Numbered from the stretch's first letter, positions 9,740 to 21,414 are shown. The stretch is 64,000 nucleotides of DNA from Anodontia alba (GCA_964016985.1 OZ024827.1:15394374-15458373), one strand, 5' to 3'. Numbers and translations are program-made. Notes: generated by a model from the letters alone, not told the origin.

Positions 9740-11290
9740 CGTCTGAAGATCAGAGATCTGTTCTATTCTCCTATTCCTGGACCTTCCAGACGGAGAACTA
9801 GATCTAGATCAAGAAGTTTATCCTCTCGTTGTAGGTCTCATTCCAGGAGATCTCACAGACATTGTTCTTCCAGGAAAGAACAAGAACTCATTATAACTCA
9901 TATTCTTCTTCCTCATCTCTTCACTATCAGTCCAATAAAAGACATCATTATAAGAGACGACATCAGTCTAGATTTCCTTTAGGCATTCTCATGAATGCCC
10001 TAGATTTCATTATCTTCTCCCTCTTCTTCAAGAAGAAACAGGAGGAGAAGACCTATTTCTAGACAGTCTAATTTCTCTGATAAATCATGTGCTTCTCCAA
10101 GAGAAAACCGCACACAAACAAATTCAGAAAATATTGAGAAAGAACAATGGATGATATTGTCTGTTCAAGCAAAAGACAACAAATTTGAATCCAAAACAAC
10201 AACTTTTGATGAGAAAGAAATCTCCTTCAGGAAAAGAGTCTTTTTTTAGAGGAATCTCATGAAGAAGAGAAAATGGGTTTTCCTCTAATCATAGAAGAAA
10301 TTTTCAAACTACTTCTGGCCAATAAGTTTCCAAGGAAGTAATTTTCAGATTCTTCTTCTCAACCTCAAAGACCAAAATCCAGTATTGAAGAGGACTTAAA
10401 GAAAGAAGAGGAAAGTCCATTTTATTGCCACAATCTCAGATCCTTTCTAGTGCTATGAATTTCATTCGGAATCAATACAAGAAGGATATTTTGCCAGAAG
10501 ACTGCACAGTTTCTAAGAAGGAACAAAATGCCCTTGTCAACCTGGCATATTACAAATCGCATGCTGAGATAGTGCCTACTCAAGGAGAAGTTCCACTTGA
10601 CTCTGACTCCTCTGAATTACATCTTTCTCTTACTGTCTATTGTCAGATTCCCACTAAGAACCTGGGCATTTTTAGAACCAACTCAGAGGACCTTCTCAGA
10701 GTTCTTTCTCATTCTGACATCTTTTCATATGCATCATACAAATGCCTACAACAAGAATGATTGGACACTAAAGTCTTAGCCAGAATATTGGAATTAGAGC
10801 ACACCATTAACCGGTTTCTCTTGGTTCCTATCTTAAATTAGAGATGCAACAAGCAAGGAGAAATGCTACCATTCGTTCTGCTCCTAAGTCTTTATCTGAA
10901 ATCACTAAGATGAAACTTAGGTCAACTCCTTTCATCCTAGACTCGCTCTTTGGAGGTTAGATAGATGAAATTTACAAAGAAAATGCAGAAACACTGAAGA
11001 ACATTTTAATTTCCAAAACAGTCACTTCTTCTCATAGTAAACCACAGGCATCTACATCTCAAAGTGTCAAACTCAAATTCAAGAAACCTAATTCAAGACC
11101 TCAGAATCCTAGAATTCAGGATAAGAAACCACAACCTTCTTACCCAAAAGGTTCCTCAAAAGGTGGTTTCTCTTGGGGGTTCAACAGAAGGGACAAAAGT
11201 GGCCTCTCTAGAAGAGGTTCCAGCTCTCAAAAGAAATTTTGATGTGCTACCCCTACTACCCTGTCCTCAATCTCAGATTCCAGTATGAAG
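9740..11290 (+). pseudogene. DIRS Gag remnant, Arg/Ser-rich
   Basis: Near 9760-9890 one frame encodes PGPSRRRTRSRSRSLSSRC, an Arg-Ser repeat region like that in the better DIRS copy at 29.8-31.9 kb. Further on, segments such as RSTPFILDSLFGG (about 10920) resemble the C-terminal part of DIRS Gag. The longest intact piece, 10425-10760, encodes 111 residues without a recognised domain. Frameshifts and stops are frequent. Confidence 0.6.
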
Positions 11291-12633
11291 ATGGTTGGCC
11301 CACTTTACCCCAAATCGGCCAAAGTCACAAATGACAAATGGGCCCTCTCAATTGTGGAAAAAGGATACAAACTCCCATTCAAAAAAATATCTCCTCTCCC
11401 ATTTTCTTCCAAAATACCAAAAGGCCAGAATTGGAAGAAAAGGTCACAGTCTCCTACAAAATAGGGCAGTGGAGGAAATTCTTCCAGAATCTCCAGAATA
11501 TTACTTAAGAATATTTCTTGTTCCAAAAAGAACGGAAAATGAGGCTCATGATAGATCTTTCCACTCTGAACAAATTTGTTCTAATACAAAACTTCAGAAT
11601 GGAGAGTCAGAACAAAAGTGAGAAATTCATTTCGTCCCAGCGATTGGGCATTTTGATTGATCTGAAGGATGCTTATTTGCATGTCCAGATACATCCGACA
11701 GCTGGCAAAATTCTCTCTGATGGACAAGATCTTCCAGTTCAGAACTCTACCATTTGGCCTATCAAGGAGCCCATATGTATTCACTCATCTCATGAAAGTA
11801 ATAGCATCTCATCTTCAAAGAAAGCCATTACCTTTTTTCCATATCTAGATGACTGATTATCAAGAAACCAACCCTGCCTAGCTCTGTTGGAACAAAACTG
11901 CCTAGCTCTGTTGGAACACAGATTGATTTGATTGTAGAGCTGGGACTGATAATTAGTCAAGAAAGATCTGATTCCATCTCAGAAATTCACTTTCATAGAG
12001 ATGGAATTTCTCACTCACCTCAACATAGTCAAAATTACTCAAGACAGGCTTCAGACTCTGTTAGAGACAGTCAGTCTTATTCTTCCCAAAATAACAGTCA
12101 CAGCCAGATTATGCCTGTCCTTTTTGGGAAAACTCAATGCAGCAGCAGACTTTGTAATTTTAGGGAGACTTCATCTCAGACCATTACAAATGTCTCTTCT
12201 TGCACAATGGAGACTTCAGATTCTTCTGCTTCACCACCGAATCAAGATAACACACAATATTCAGTGTCATCTCAATTGATGGAACAATTGTCAAATTTAT
12301 CTAAAAGATGTTCCTATCAAGAACCCTCTTCCTTCTCACCAGTTATTCACAAATACCAGTCAGACTGGTTTGGGAGCTCACCTGGAATTGGAGGGTCTAT
12401 TATTTCATGGACCCAAGACCAATCACAACTCCATATCAATCTTTTAGAAATGATGGCCATAATATGCCTTGAAACAAGCATACCATTACATAATCAATTC
12501 AACAGTCTTAGTCTCTACAGACAACACAACTGTTGTAGCTTATTTTCGATGACAAGGCAGAACTCTCTCTCCAGATATTTGTCTAGAACAGTGGAACACT
12601 GTCATTTAGGGTCATCAGAACAAGATATGTCTT
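11291..12633 (+). pseudogene. DIRS reverse transcriptase / RNase H remnant
   Basis: Fragments in alternating frames show LLQNRAVEEI...RIFLVPKRT (RT fingers), LMIDLSTLNKFVL, motif A in LIDLKDAYLHVQIH (about 11655-11695) and the palm FFPYLDD (about 11838-11856), directly followed by a stop. RNase H-like residues (SDWFGSSPGIGG, LLEMMAIICLE) follow at 12360-12480. The motif order matches the intact DIRS RT on the minus strand at 28.5-29.7 kb. Confidence 0.75.
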
Positions 12634-12897
12634 GAATTATTTCTGATGTTTTTGCCAATGACAGGCCATAAGTAGACTTCCCAAATCCCGGACATATGCT
12701 TCTACCGATATTTCCTTTGTTCAGGCCTATGGGTATGGTGGGCGAAGCTTGCTTAGCAAGTAATGCTTACTATCCGCTGATGCCTGATTACACCCTTTAT
12801 TCTGGGGTCCATGTCTGTTGGTCAGAACATTCTGATTTGTCATTCATTTATGGATTTATGAGTTTGGATTATGCCTTAGGTACCATGACCGCAACTA
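12634..12897 (+). mobile_element. 3' fragment of the Penelope-like element
   Basis: Nearly the same as 15114-15376: both run from GAATTRTTTCTGATG through CCATAAGTAGACTTCC and GTGGGCGAAGCTTGCTTA to GACCGCAACTACTTG. It interrupts the DIRS RNase H/linker region, so it is a 5'-truncated insertion. Confidence 0.8.
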
Positions 12898-13420
12898 CTT
12901 GCAATCAGACACATTCCAGAGAACTTCAGCATACTTGCAGAGTGTCTGTCCAGAACAAACTGATCTCAACAGAATCGTCACTCTGTCAATCAGTTGCAAA
13001 TGCAATTTTTCACACAACCAAATTTCCCAACATAGATCTATTTGCAACACGTCTCAATCACAGATTGCCAATATATATGTCACCAATTCCAGACAAGAAA
13101 GCACTAGCCATAAATGCACTATCAGTGGACTGGAATCACATCCATGCTTATGTATGTCCTCCATTTCATCTTATTTAATCTGTACTTCTAAAAATCTGTC
13201 AATCACAGTACAAAGTTGTACTCATAGCACTTCTATGGCCAAACAGATCATGATTCCCAGAACTTCTGAATCTGTTAATATCTTCACCCATAACTCTTTC
13301 CGGTAATACCAGACCCTTTGGAACAATTACAAGGAAGATTTCTGCATCCAGGTCCTGAACTTCTAACACTCACTCATGGGAATTATCAAACAATCCATCA
13401 GAAAAAGAAAGTTTTCAAAG
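12898..13420 (+). pseudogene. DIRS RNase H / linker remnant
   Basis: Resumes the DIRS reading after the insertion with STESSLCQSVANAIF and DLFATRLNHRLPIYMSPIPD (about 12960-13100). This is the DLFATRLN segment also present in the intact copy at about 28.2 kb. Stops and frame changes follow. Confidence 0.7.
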
Positions 13421-14159
13421 AAAGTTGCAGACCATGTCTCTGAAACTAGAAGAGCTTGTACGAGAAAGGTCTATAATGCAAAGTGAAAGGAGTTTACCAA
13501 TTGGGCATATCAGAGGAAGACTGAGCCTATCAAGGCCTCTCCAAATGAAATTGCTGACCTCTTGATATATCTATTTAAAGAAGATTGTCAAGTTAGCACT
13601 ATCAAAGGTTACTGATCAATGATATCTAACACCTTGAAATTCAGGTCCAAAATGAATATGGGAAAACATCCCATCATTTCACAACTTATCAAGTCATTTC
13701 AAATACAAAGACCTGTCAGTAGATTACTTGCCCCAAAATGGCATCTAGCTTTTGTTCTCGCATACTTCTTGCAAAGATCCATTCGAACCCATGAACAAGA
13801 CTTCTTTGTTTCACTTATCTATGTAACATCTTTCCTGCTCACTTTGGTTACAGCCGGATGTGTCAGTGAAATTCATGCCTTTGCTATGGATGTAGAACAT
13901 TACAGATTCAGTTCTGTTGATGGTTCTCTCACTCTTAGAACTCAAATAGGCTTTTTAGCGAAGAATCAACTTCCTTCTAAAGCTCCTGAGTCTATTACAA
14001 TTCCAAGGCTTTGAAATATATGTCATAGCCATTCTTTGTCCAATTAGAGCTGTCAGAATCCATCACAAAAGGACAAAGTCTATAAGGGGTGCAAGAACTA
14101 GACTTTTCATACCCACTAAAGGAAATCACGACATTAAGAAGTCTACAATTTCTAATTGT
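13421..14159 (+). pseudogene. DIRS tyrosine recombinase remnant
   Basis: Encodes YNAKWKEFTNWAYQ-like N-terminal residues and, in 13619-14014, PKWHLAFVLAYFL, TAGCVSEIHAF and GFLAKNQLPSKAPES, collinear with the intact recombinase (PKWDLTLVLSSLL, ASGRRRSDVHAF, GFLAKNQLPSVLSP). The catalytic Arg box is degraded (TAGCVSE). The HxxR...Tyr half is not found downstream of the Penelope-like insertion, so the gene is dead. Confidence 0.75.
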
Positions 14160-15376
14160 ATTGTGACACTGCCTATGCCAGAAGTGGTGTTAATCAGATG
14201 TGGATCCTGAAAAACTCCAAAGAGCTTTTAGAAAACCTAAAGGCACAATCTCTTCATTCCATAAACAGTATAAAATCTTTCGATTTCTCTACTCTTTACA
14301 CTACTATTCCTCATGATAAATTGAAATCTAAATTAAAGGAAATTATCAACCAGTGTGTCTTCCACAAGAATGGTAACCGTCGATTTCAGTATATTGTCAT
14401 TGGCTACAAAGACACATACTTTGTTCGGGATCATACTAATGCGCCACAAAAATATTCAGATGCTGATGTCATAAGATGCTAGAATATCTAATCGACAATA
14501 TTTTTGTGGAGTTCGGCGGACGGATATTTCAGCAAGCAATCGGCATACCGATGGGTACTAACTGTGCACCATTACTTGCTGACTTGTTTTTAAACTCGTA
14601 TGAGGCGGAGTTTGTTCAAAGTCTCCTTCAAGCAGGCAAGAAACACCTCGCACAACAATTCAATTTCACCTACAGATATATAGATGATGTATTGTCTCTG
14701 AAAAACACAAAATTTGCAGAGTATTTGGACTTCAATATCCACTTGAAATAAAGGAAACAATGGAGACTGCAGCCTCCTCCTCATACTTAGATTGTTATCT
14801 CTATATTGACAATGGAAAGCTTGCTATTAGGCTTTACAACAAATGGGATGACTTCAATTTTCCCATTGTTAACTTTCCATTCCTTAGCAATAATATCCTT
14901 TCTGCACCAGCATACGGTGTTTACGTTTCACAGTTAATCCGTTATGCCAGAGCCTTTTCAAATTATTAGGACTTCATGGAGCATGAGAAAGTGCTCACTA
15001 CAAAGTTGTTGAGCCAGGGGTATCAAAAAACCAAACTGGTAGCAACACTTAAGAAGTTCTATGGGAGACATCATGATCTGGTCAATCTATACAATTTGGA
15101 AGTTTCCAGAATTGTTTCTGATGTTCTGGCCACTGACGTGCCATAAGTAGACTTCCAAAATCCCGGACATACGCTTCTACCAATATTTCCTTCATTCAGG
15201 CCTATGGGCATGGTGGGCGAAGCTTGCTTACCAAGTAATGCTTACTATCCGTGGACGCCTGATTACACCCTTTATTCTGGGGTCCATGTCTGTTGGTCAG
15301 AACACCCTGATTCGTCATTCGTTTACAGATTTATGAGTTTGGATTATGGCTTAGGTACCATGACCGCAACTACTTG
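14160..15376 (+). pseudogene. Penelope-like reverse transcriptase element
   Basis: Three frames carry one RT: SFDFSTLYTTIPHDKLK (motif A, about 14275-14325), IGIPMGTNCAPLLADLF (motif B, about 14540-14590), YRYIDDVLSL (motif C, about 14670-14700) and VNFPFLSNNI...GVYVSQLIRYARAF (14860-14960). An in-frame stop follows at 14967, then KFYGRHHDL. The first codons and any GIY-YIG endonuclease are not seen. The motif style resembles Penelope-like RTs, but another RT class cannot be excluded. Its 3' tail is repeated at 12634-12897. Confidence 0.65.
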
Positions 15377-15719
15377 GTAAAGTTCACCATTAAAATGGCT
15401 TGTCAGTCCATTTCTAATGAATAAATACCTCAAAGTCACAACACTTCCAGGAAGGAATGGGAGGATATTAGGAGAGTCAAATTCTACAATCTAATATCAC
15501 TTCTATATCCAAGATCTTAGCCAGATATTTTATATCGTGAACCTTCTAAGATCTTCCTTATTTATTCCTGGAAGTCTACAACAGGTATGATCAGAGTTGG
15601 AGGAATCCGCCCTCCATATTGGGGATTCTAGCAATAAGTAGAATATATGGTTGAAATGCAAAACATTAAAATTAAACTTTTAAATGTAAAATTTGTTTTG
15701 ATGAGCATACCTATCATAT

Positions 15720-15963
15720 CGAGGGTTGAGCGCAAGACTGGCGTAAGTCAGACGGTTGTTTTTCCCCAAACCTAATCTCCTCACCATGAAGGCATTATGA
15801 AGATTACAACATTTCTTTCTGTAAACAATGAAAATTTAGGTGCCATTGCTCGTATGAGCAATGGCACCTAAATTTGCATTGTTTACAAAGGGGTCCAAGT
15901 TGCCCCTAAACAAGGGTTTCAAAAATATGTTTGAGTTACCATAGTCTTGCGCTCAACCCTCGA
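15720..15963. mobile_element. TA-flanked MITE with TIR TCGAGGGTTGAGCGCAAGAC
   Basis: TIRs of about 21 bp are bracketed by TA (15718-15719, 15964-15965), typical of Tc1/mariner-like elements. A second inner palindrome centres on CATTGCTCGTATGAGCAATG. It interrupts an arm of the old DIRS inverted repeat. Confidence 0.8.
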
Positions 15964-16232
15964 TATATTCTACTGGCAGGTCCCATCCTCCCTCCCTGCA
16001 TTCCTGTTTATAGATTTATATATTATATATAAAAGGGAAAAACTGGATAAATCACATTACTGGAAGTGAACTATGATGTCATTATTAACATGAAGATTGT
16101 TTCCTTTGTTCCTCCCATGTAGGAGAGAACTCTCTTATTATACCTATTTTCTGTAGGGAGCTAACAGAGAATAGCAGTAAGTAGATTATATCGTAGGTTT
16201 GCTCATCAAAACAAATTTTACATTTAAAAATT

Positions 16233-16560
16233 TAATTTTTGTCATGGTCTGAAGGTTTGCATGTGCTTTTGTTGTATTCCTAAATTTTTTGTCTCTTTTT
16301 CTGGGTTTTGAACTTAGTCATTTTTCAAGCTCAAATAGTATAGACAGTGGGTACCTTTGTGGATGCAACTCCTACAGTTGTGGATGGTTTTTTTTTTAAA
16401 CTTTGCAGGTGTTTTTGTCATGGTCTAAAGATATGCATGTTGTTTTGTTATATTACTGAAACTATTTTTGTCACTTTTTTAGGGGTTTGAACTTAGTCAT
16501 TTTTCAAGCTCAGATAGTATAGATAGTGAGTATCTTGTGCATACATGCCATAAGCTGTGG
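16233..16560. repeat. Two-copy tandem duplication, unit about 180 bp
   Basis: TTTTGTCATGGTCTRAAG at 16233 and 16412 starts two units sharing GAACTTAGTCATTTTTCAAG and GCTCARATAGTATAGA. No gene. Confidence 0.75.
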
Positions 16561-16635
16561 ACTAAAGTCTGTGAGATAAGACAAAGTTTTAAGGGAGATT
16601 TGACAAAATTCTGAGATTTTCTTAAACATCACTTT

Positions 16636-16668
16636 GGCCCCCCCCCCTCCCCCGCCCCCTCCCCCCCA
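16636..16668. repeat. C-rich tract, G-quadruplex potential on the minus strand
   Basis: Four or more runs of C (CCCCCCCCCC T CCCCC G CCCCC T CCCCCCC) lie within 33 bases. Confidence 0.6.
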
Positions 16669-16799
16669 ATATAGTCTTAAGTCTTTTTTTTTTCATGTAA
16701 GAAGCTTGTGAAAACCACAACAGTGTGTGATTTATGTTTATTTCTGTATAAAATCTGTTGTAAAGTGGTCTGAAAATTCTGTGATTTGAATTGGTCTGT

Positions 16800-17278
16800 C
16801 TGTTCGTCCATCTGTCTGTCAACATTTATGTCAAAGTTCGACATTTATGTCAAAGTTAGTATTCTAATCAACTACAAGACTAAACAACCATCAAACCTTG
16901 CATGAAACATCTCCCTGACCTCCTGACTTTGCGACATAGGTGCCCGCTTTTCCCTTCGTCTGTCCCTTCGTCCGTCCGTCTGTCAACATTTATGTCGAAG
17001 TTTGACATTTATGTCAAAGTTAGTATTCTAATCAACTACAAGACTAAACAACCATCAAACCTTGCATGTAACATCTCCCTGACCTCCTGACTTTGCAACA
17101 TAGGCATCCCCTTTTCCGTTAGTTCGTCTGTTTGTCCGTCCCTCCGTCTCAACATTTATCTCAAAGTTCGACATTTACGTCAAATTTAATATTCTAATCA
17201 ACTACAATTCTACAACAACCATCATACCTTGCATGACACATCTCCCTGACCTCCTGACTTGGTAGGTACATTGACCCA
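16800..17278. repeat. Tandem array, units of about 165 bp, TGTC microsatellite
   Basis: AACATTTATGTC recurs at about 16821, 16985 and 17151, each preceded by CTGTCTGTC/CGTCCGTC-type microsatellite and followed by ATTCTAATCAACTACAA and CCATCAAACCTTGCATG. It runs directly into the next array, whose units share the CCAAACCTTGCATA block. Confidence 0.8.
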
Positions 17279-18350
17279 GTGACCTTGACCTGTATTTTGC
17301 GCTCCAGTGACTTTGACACAACTTACGTTGACGTTCCAGATCTTCTCAACTATAAGGCATGCAACTACCAAACCTTGCATAGTGCTTCCCCTAGATGTAC
17401 TGACTCGGCAGGTACCTTGACCTGGTGACCTTGACCTATATTTTGCGCTCCAGTGACTTTGACACATTTTGCATCGATGTTTGATACCTCCTCAACTATA
17501 AGGCCTACAACCATCAAACCTTGCATAGTGCTTCTTCTCAATGTACTGACTCAGCAGATACCTTGACCTGGTGACCTTGACCATATTTTTTTTGCTGCAG
17601 TGACTTTGACATAATTTACGTCAATGTTCTAGATCTCCTCAAGTGTAAGACCTCTAGCCACCAAACCTTGCACAGTGCTTCTCCTAGATGTACTGACTAG
17701 GCAGGTATCTTGACCCGGTGACCTTGACCTATATTTTGTGCTCCAGTGCTTTTACACATTTTACATTGACATTCAATATCTCCTCAACTATAAGGCCTAC
17801 AACCACCAAACCTTGCATAATGCTTCTCCTCAATGTATGGAATCCGCAGGTACCTTGACTCCATGACTTTGACCTATATTTCACGCTCCATTGACTTTTA
17901 CACCTTTTACGTCGCCCTTCCATATGTCCTCAACTGTAAGGCATTCAACCACCAAATCTTGTGTAGTGCTTCTTCTCGATTTACTGACTCGGCAGGTATC
18001 TTGACCTGGTGACCTTGACCTATATTGTGCACTCCAGTGACTTTGACACATTTTACATTGATATTCGGTATCTCCTCAAATATAAGACCTACAACCTCTA
18101 AACCTTGCATAGTGCTTCACCTCATTGCACTGGTTTGGCAGGTACCTTGACCCAGTGACCTTGACCTATATTTGACACGTTTTACATTGATGTTCGATAA
18201 CTCCTCATCTATAAGGCCTACAACCATCATATCTTGCATAATGCTTCTCCTTGATGTACTGACTTAGCAGGTACCTTGACCCAGTGACCTTGACCTATAT
18301 TTCATGTTCCAGTGACTTTTACACATTTTACATCGACATTCCATTATCAT
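17279..18350. repeat. Tandem array, eight units of about 146 bp
   Basis: GTGACCTTGACCTATATTT recurs at about 17279, 17425, 17571, 17719, 17863, 18010, 18155 and 18283. Spacing is 144-148 bases except for the last unit (128). Each unit also contains a GACTTTGACACATTTTACRT block and CTCCTCAACTATAAGGC. Short open frames on the minus strand are by-products. Confidence 0.85.
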
Positions 18351-18559
18351 TGGGCTGTATAATACGAAAAGTCAGTGCTGAAGATATAGCCATAAGAGGG
18401 AATGGCACTGGCCTGGAATATATGTGCCCCACTAGGCACTTTGTCTACATTTTTTTCAACCAGTTTTTCAACTAAGCACTGCTAAGAATGTCATAAACTT
18501 ATTTAATAGCCACGTTCTCACTGTGGCTCCTGTGACTTTTGCCCCAGCAGGTGCGACAA

Positions 18560-18905
18560 CGCCTTCTGCAGAATTCTTGTGTTATAAAATGTTGCCATTA
18601 TAATGAATTTGCTGTTCTAAAGAATCCTTAATGGACAGAATGATATGTAAGAAAGGCCTTGTTTTATTCTTATTTCCTCATAGAACATAATGTTTTGGAT
18701 ATTTGTTAGAATTGCTTCTTTGAAGCAATTCTAACAAATATCCAAAACATAATTATGTTGCTTGAAAATATTATGCAATGTTTTTGCATAATTTATCATT
18801 AACCGTCACCTCTTGAGCGAAGGTTTCGTGACATTCAAATTGTCATAATAACGAATTTTGTTGTTATATCGAATGTCGGTACAAAGAGGGTTGACTATAC
18901 TTACA
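18560..18905. repeat. MITE-like remnant with 29-bp perfect hairpin
   Basis: Perfect arms at 18690-18718 and 18722-18750 (ATGTTTTGGATATTTGTTAG...) are separated by three bases. The right flank ends GAGGGTTGACTATA, like pogo/Tigger-type termini. The left end is not resolved. Confidence 0.55.
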
Positions 18906-18949
18906 AAAGGCGGGGACAAAAATTCCTGTGGAATTTGGTTGTTTCTTCA

Positions 18950-19176
18950 GGGCCCAGTTGTTCAAAGCTAACGACGTCGTTAGTTAACGATTCGTTAAAA
19001 TTTACATTGAGTGATACGCAAATATGCTGAAATTTTTTGCTGAAAAAATGTGAAAAGCTACTCACATTTTTTCAGCAAAAAATATCAGAATATTGTGTAT
19101 TGAATCCGCTAAAACAGTTAACGAAATGACCCTTAAAGAGCTCGTTAAGCTAACGACGCTTTGAACAACTGGGCCC
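18950..19176. mobile_element. Family D palindromic MITE (D2)
   Basis: Ends GGGCCCAGTTGTTCAAAGC and GCTTTGAACAACTGGGCCC; flanked by CA and TG, giving an extended CAGGGCCC terminus. Orientation of the arms is opposite to D1, and the central loop is shorter. Confidence 0.9.
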
Positions 19177-19383
19177 TGGTATTTAGGTTTCTGTTATTAT
19201 TATTATTTTTTTTTATTTCCTCATCAAAGAAAATGAGCCACTCTATATTCCCACCTGAAAAATAGGGGAATTTCACATACCTAAAACTGCAAACATAGAC
19301 CTGTACATATCCTATTCCAAACCTGAAACGGGCGTCATACCAAATGCACATAATATCATGTACTAATTGACATATATAGGAAA

Positions 19384-19584
19384 TTATCTTCCCCCTTTGG
19401 GCAGTACAGTGGTGGGAGGGCCTGCTGTACTTGCAGCTGGAGGGGAAGGGGACATGGTAGTATCTCTTCTGTTTCTGCACTGTAATTCACCTTTTCCCAT
19501 ATCCTTCTCTGTTTCTTTCTTGTCTACTAGTTTTTCTGTTCCTTTTCTCCCTTTTTCTGGGAGACAGCACAAAATGACCCACAA
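19384..19584 (-). other. Weak candidate host exon, Lys/Glu- then Pro/Ser/Ala-rich
   Basis: The minus-strand frame encodes KGRKGTEKLVDKKETEKD... then MSPSPPAASTAGPPTTVL, a composition more protein-like than its surroundings. TGCTGTCTCCCAG upstream could be a splice acceptor. No donor, homologue or neighbouring exon is recognised, so chance is quite possible. Confidence 0.15.
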
Positions 19585-19607
19585 TGGTTAACATTTCATT
19601 AAACAAT

Positions 19608-19771
19608 ATGGTAAATTACCTAAAATTTTAAACACCTAATTCCATACTATTTTGCCCTAAATTTTGTTTTTATGCAATTGTAGCTTAAAACACATAGTAG
19701 AATTGGCAAACAGTGTAGACCCTGATCAGGAAACTTTGGTATTCGAAATTTTAGGACATTTACCTTACATG
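19608..19771. mobile_element. Family F foldback MITE (F1)
   Basis: Ends GGTAAATTACCTAAAATTTT and AATTTTAGGACATTTACC are inverted; the centre holds only one arm of the AAACAGTGTAGACCCTGATC hairpin. Confidence 0.6.
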
Positions 19772-20127
19772 TAACTCAAACAAATACATGTAGCTCTCCA
19801 TCTCCCTCTCCCAGCCTCGCAGATGATTCACATGAAATGTCAAGCCTTATTTTCTTTGAAAATATATGTTTAAAAAATAGTTAGAATGCTACAGTTTAGA
19901 ATGATGATTAAAGATTTAATACATATTCGGTAAATTTACCATACATAGCCGCATTGTATGCTGAAAATGCTCAGGAAAATTATTGATATTTTCTGATGTG
20001 AAATGATTTAAAGTCACAAAAATGTTTGCACAAATAGAGAACCCCATGATTGCTTCATTTCATTGTTATTATACAATAGGTGACACAGCTAGAGAATGAT
20101 GTAGTCATTACATCATGAAGTTATCAA

Positions 20128-20333
20128 TTAACCCATAAAGTGTTAAACAAAATTGTAGCAGATGACATTGTTTTTTTATTATTATTATTATTATTATTCA
20201 GAGAAATAAGACTTCATTTCATGTGAATTGTCTGTGATTCACATAAAATGTCAAGCCTTATTTTCTCTGAAAAAATACAAAGAAAAAAATCAAAATTGTC
20301 TGCTGCAGTTATGATTAGCACTTGAGGGGCTAA
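20128..20333. mobile_element. Family B MITE (B2)
   Basis: Begins TTAACCCATAAAGTGTTAA, contains TGTAGCAGATGACATTG and paired TTTCATGTGAATTGTC / GATTCACATAAAATG arms, and ends GCACTTGAGGGGCTAA. Confidence 0.75.
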
Positions 20334-20384
20334 CTTTTTAGAGGCTCATGGTGAAAAGCAGACAACACACAAGTTGTGAAAGTG

Positions 20385-20827
20385 AATTTAGCAGATGATG
20401 AAACAGGTAGTGTTTTTCCCAGAAAGTAGGGCTTGATATTTCATTGTATTAATTTTTATGGACAATAAGGTTTGATTGTTTATGTGAAATGTCTCCTTTT
20501 AGTCAATTCTCATAACATGTCAAACCCTATTTTGGAGAAAAATTGGAAAATCTAAGGAGGCAATTGACATGAAATATCAGATTCTATTTTCTGGGAAAAA
20601 TAAGAACAAACATTTTTTGAATTAGCACTCTCTGGGCAAATTCAGCATACAACAAAGTCATAGTTTTTTTCTTATTTTCCCAGAAAATAGGGTTTAACAT
20701 TCTGTGTATCATTGCCTCCATAGGAGAAAATTTACAAGAAATGTCAAACTTTTTTACTGGGAAAAAATTAGATAAACATTTCAAATTATTTTCTGCTGAA
20801 GGTTTTACCCATTTTGCTAAGCACTAA
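20385..20827. mobile_element. Rearranged family C MITE pair (C4)
   Basis: 20618-20827 is a recognisable copy (TTAGCACTCTCTGGGCAAAT to GCTAAGCACTAA). Immediately upstream, 20385-20615 carries extra AGGGCTTGATATTTCATTG and TGACATGAAATATCAGATTC arms of a second, scrambled copy. Confidence 0.6.
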
Positions 20828-21053
20828 AATGTCGTCTGCTGCATGCAAAGGGTAAATCAACATGTGGTTCCAGATCATTGTTTGTCTTTCAGTTATGATT
20901 CAAAGAGGCTTTTCAATTTCTATAATGGTTGTAGAGGGACAGTATATTAAATATTGATGAAATAGTTTAGATACATCAAATTTAGATTGGTCTAGCTTTT
21001 TCTGACATCTATCTGGTCCCCAGTGATTGCATGTTCATGATGAAACTGACATC

Positions 21054-21331
21054 CATTACGAAAACATTCCTATTCAAATATATGGAAAATTTCACCTCCA
21101 AAAACTGAAAATTTTCAGATAAAAAACTCTGATATTTTTCATATTTCTGCTCAAAACATAGATTGTGGGTACTCGTTAGAACCACCTCAGTGAGGCGGTT
21201 CTAATCAGTACCCACAATCTATGTTTTATGCAGTAATAAGAAAACTAATGTATACCCCTGTAAACCCCAGTTTTACTGTATAAAAGTGGGGTTCAAGGGG
21301 GTCAAAATTATATAGGCATGTTTTCGTGATG
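21054..21331. mobile_element. Family E MITE (E1)
   Basis: TIRs CATTACGAAAACATTCCTAT and ATAGGCATGTTTTCGTGATG. The central hairpin has arms CATAGATTGTGGGTACTCGT...GAACC, and an AAAGTGGGGTTCAAGGGGGT block lies in the right half. Confidence 0.85.
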
Positions 21332-21414
21332 CCATATGTGTAGACTTCTTACGAACTAGCAGGATGAATTTGTATTCAGTGCTGCTTAACCCTTTCAGAC
21401 CGGTAGACTGAAAC

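Larger units (their letters stand above)
9720..16250 (+). mobile_element. Old DIRS-type retrotransposon (copy 2), fragmented and nested
   Basis: Order on the plus strand is SR-rich Gag, RT, RNase H, linker and tyrosine recombinase, all broken by stops and frameshifts. The 3' side has inverted blocks (15655-15719 against 16185-16245, sharing ATTTTGTTTTGATGAGC and its complement) that look like remains of the DIRS terminal/internal complementary repeats. Two Penelope-like fragments (12634-12897, 14160-15376) and a TA-flanked MITE (15720-15963) lie inside it. Outer boundaries are approximate. Confidence 0.7.

Noticed and set aside
17222..18110. Several minus-strand frames with similar peptides (VTGAQNTGQGH)
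   Set aside because: Translations of the 146-bp tandem unit; periodicity explains the repeated peptide.
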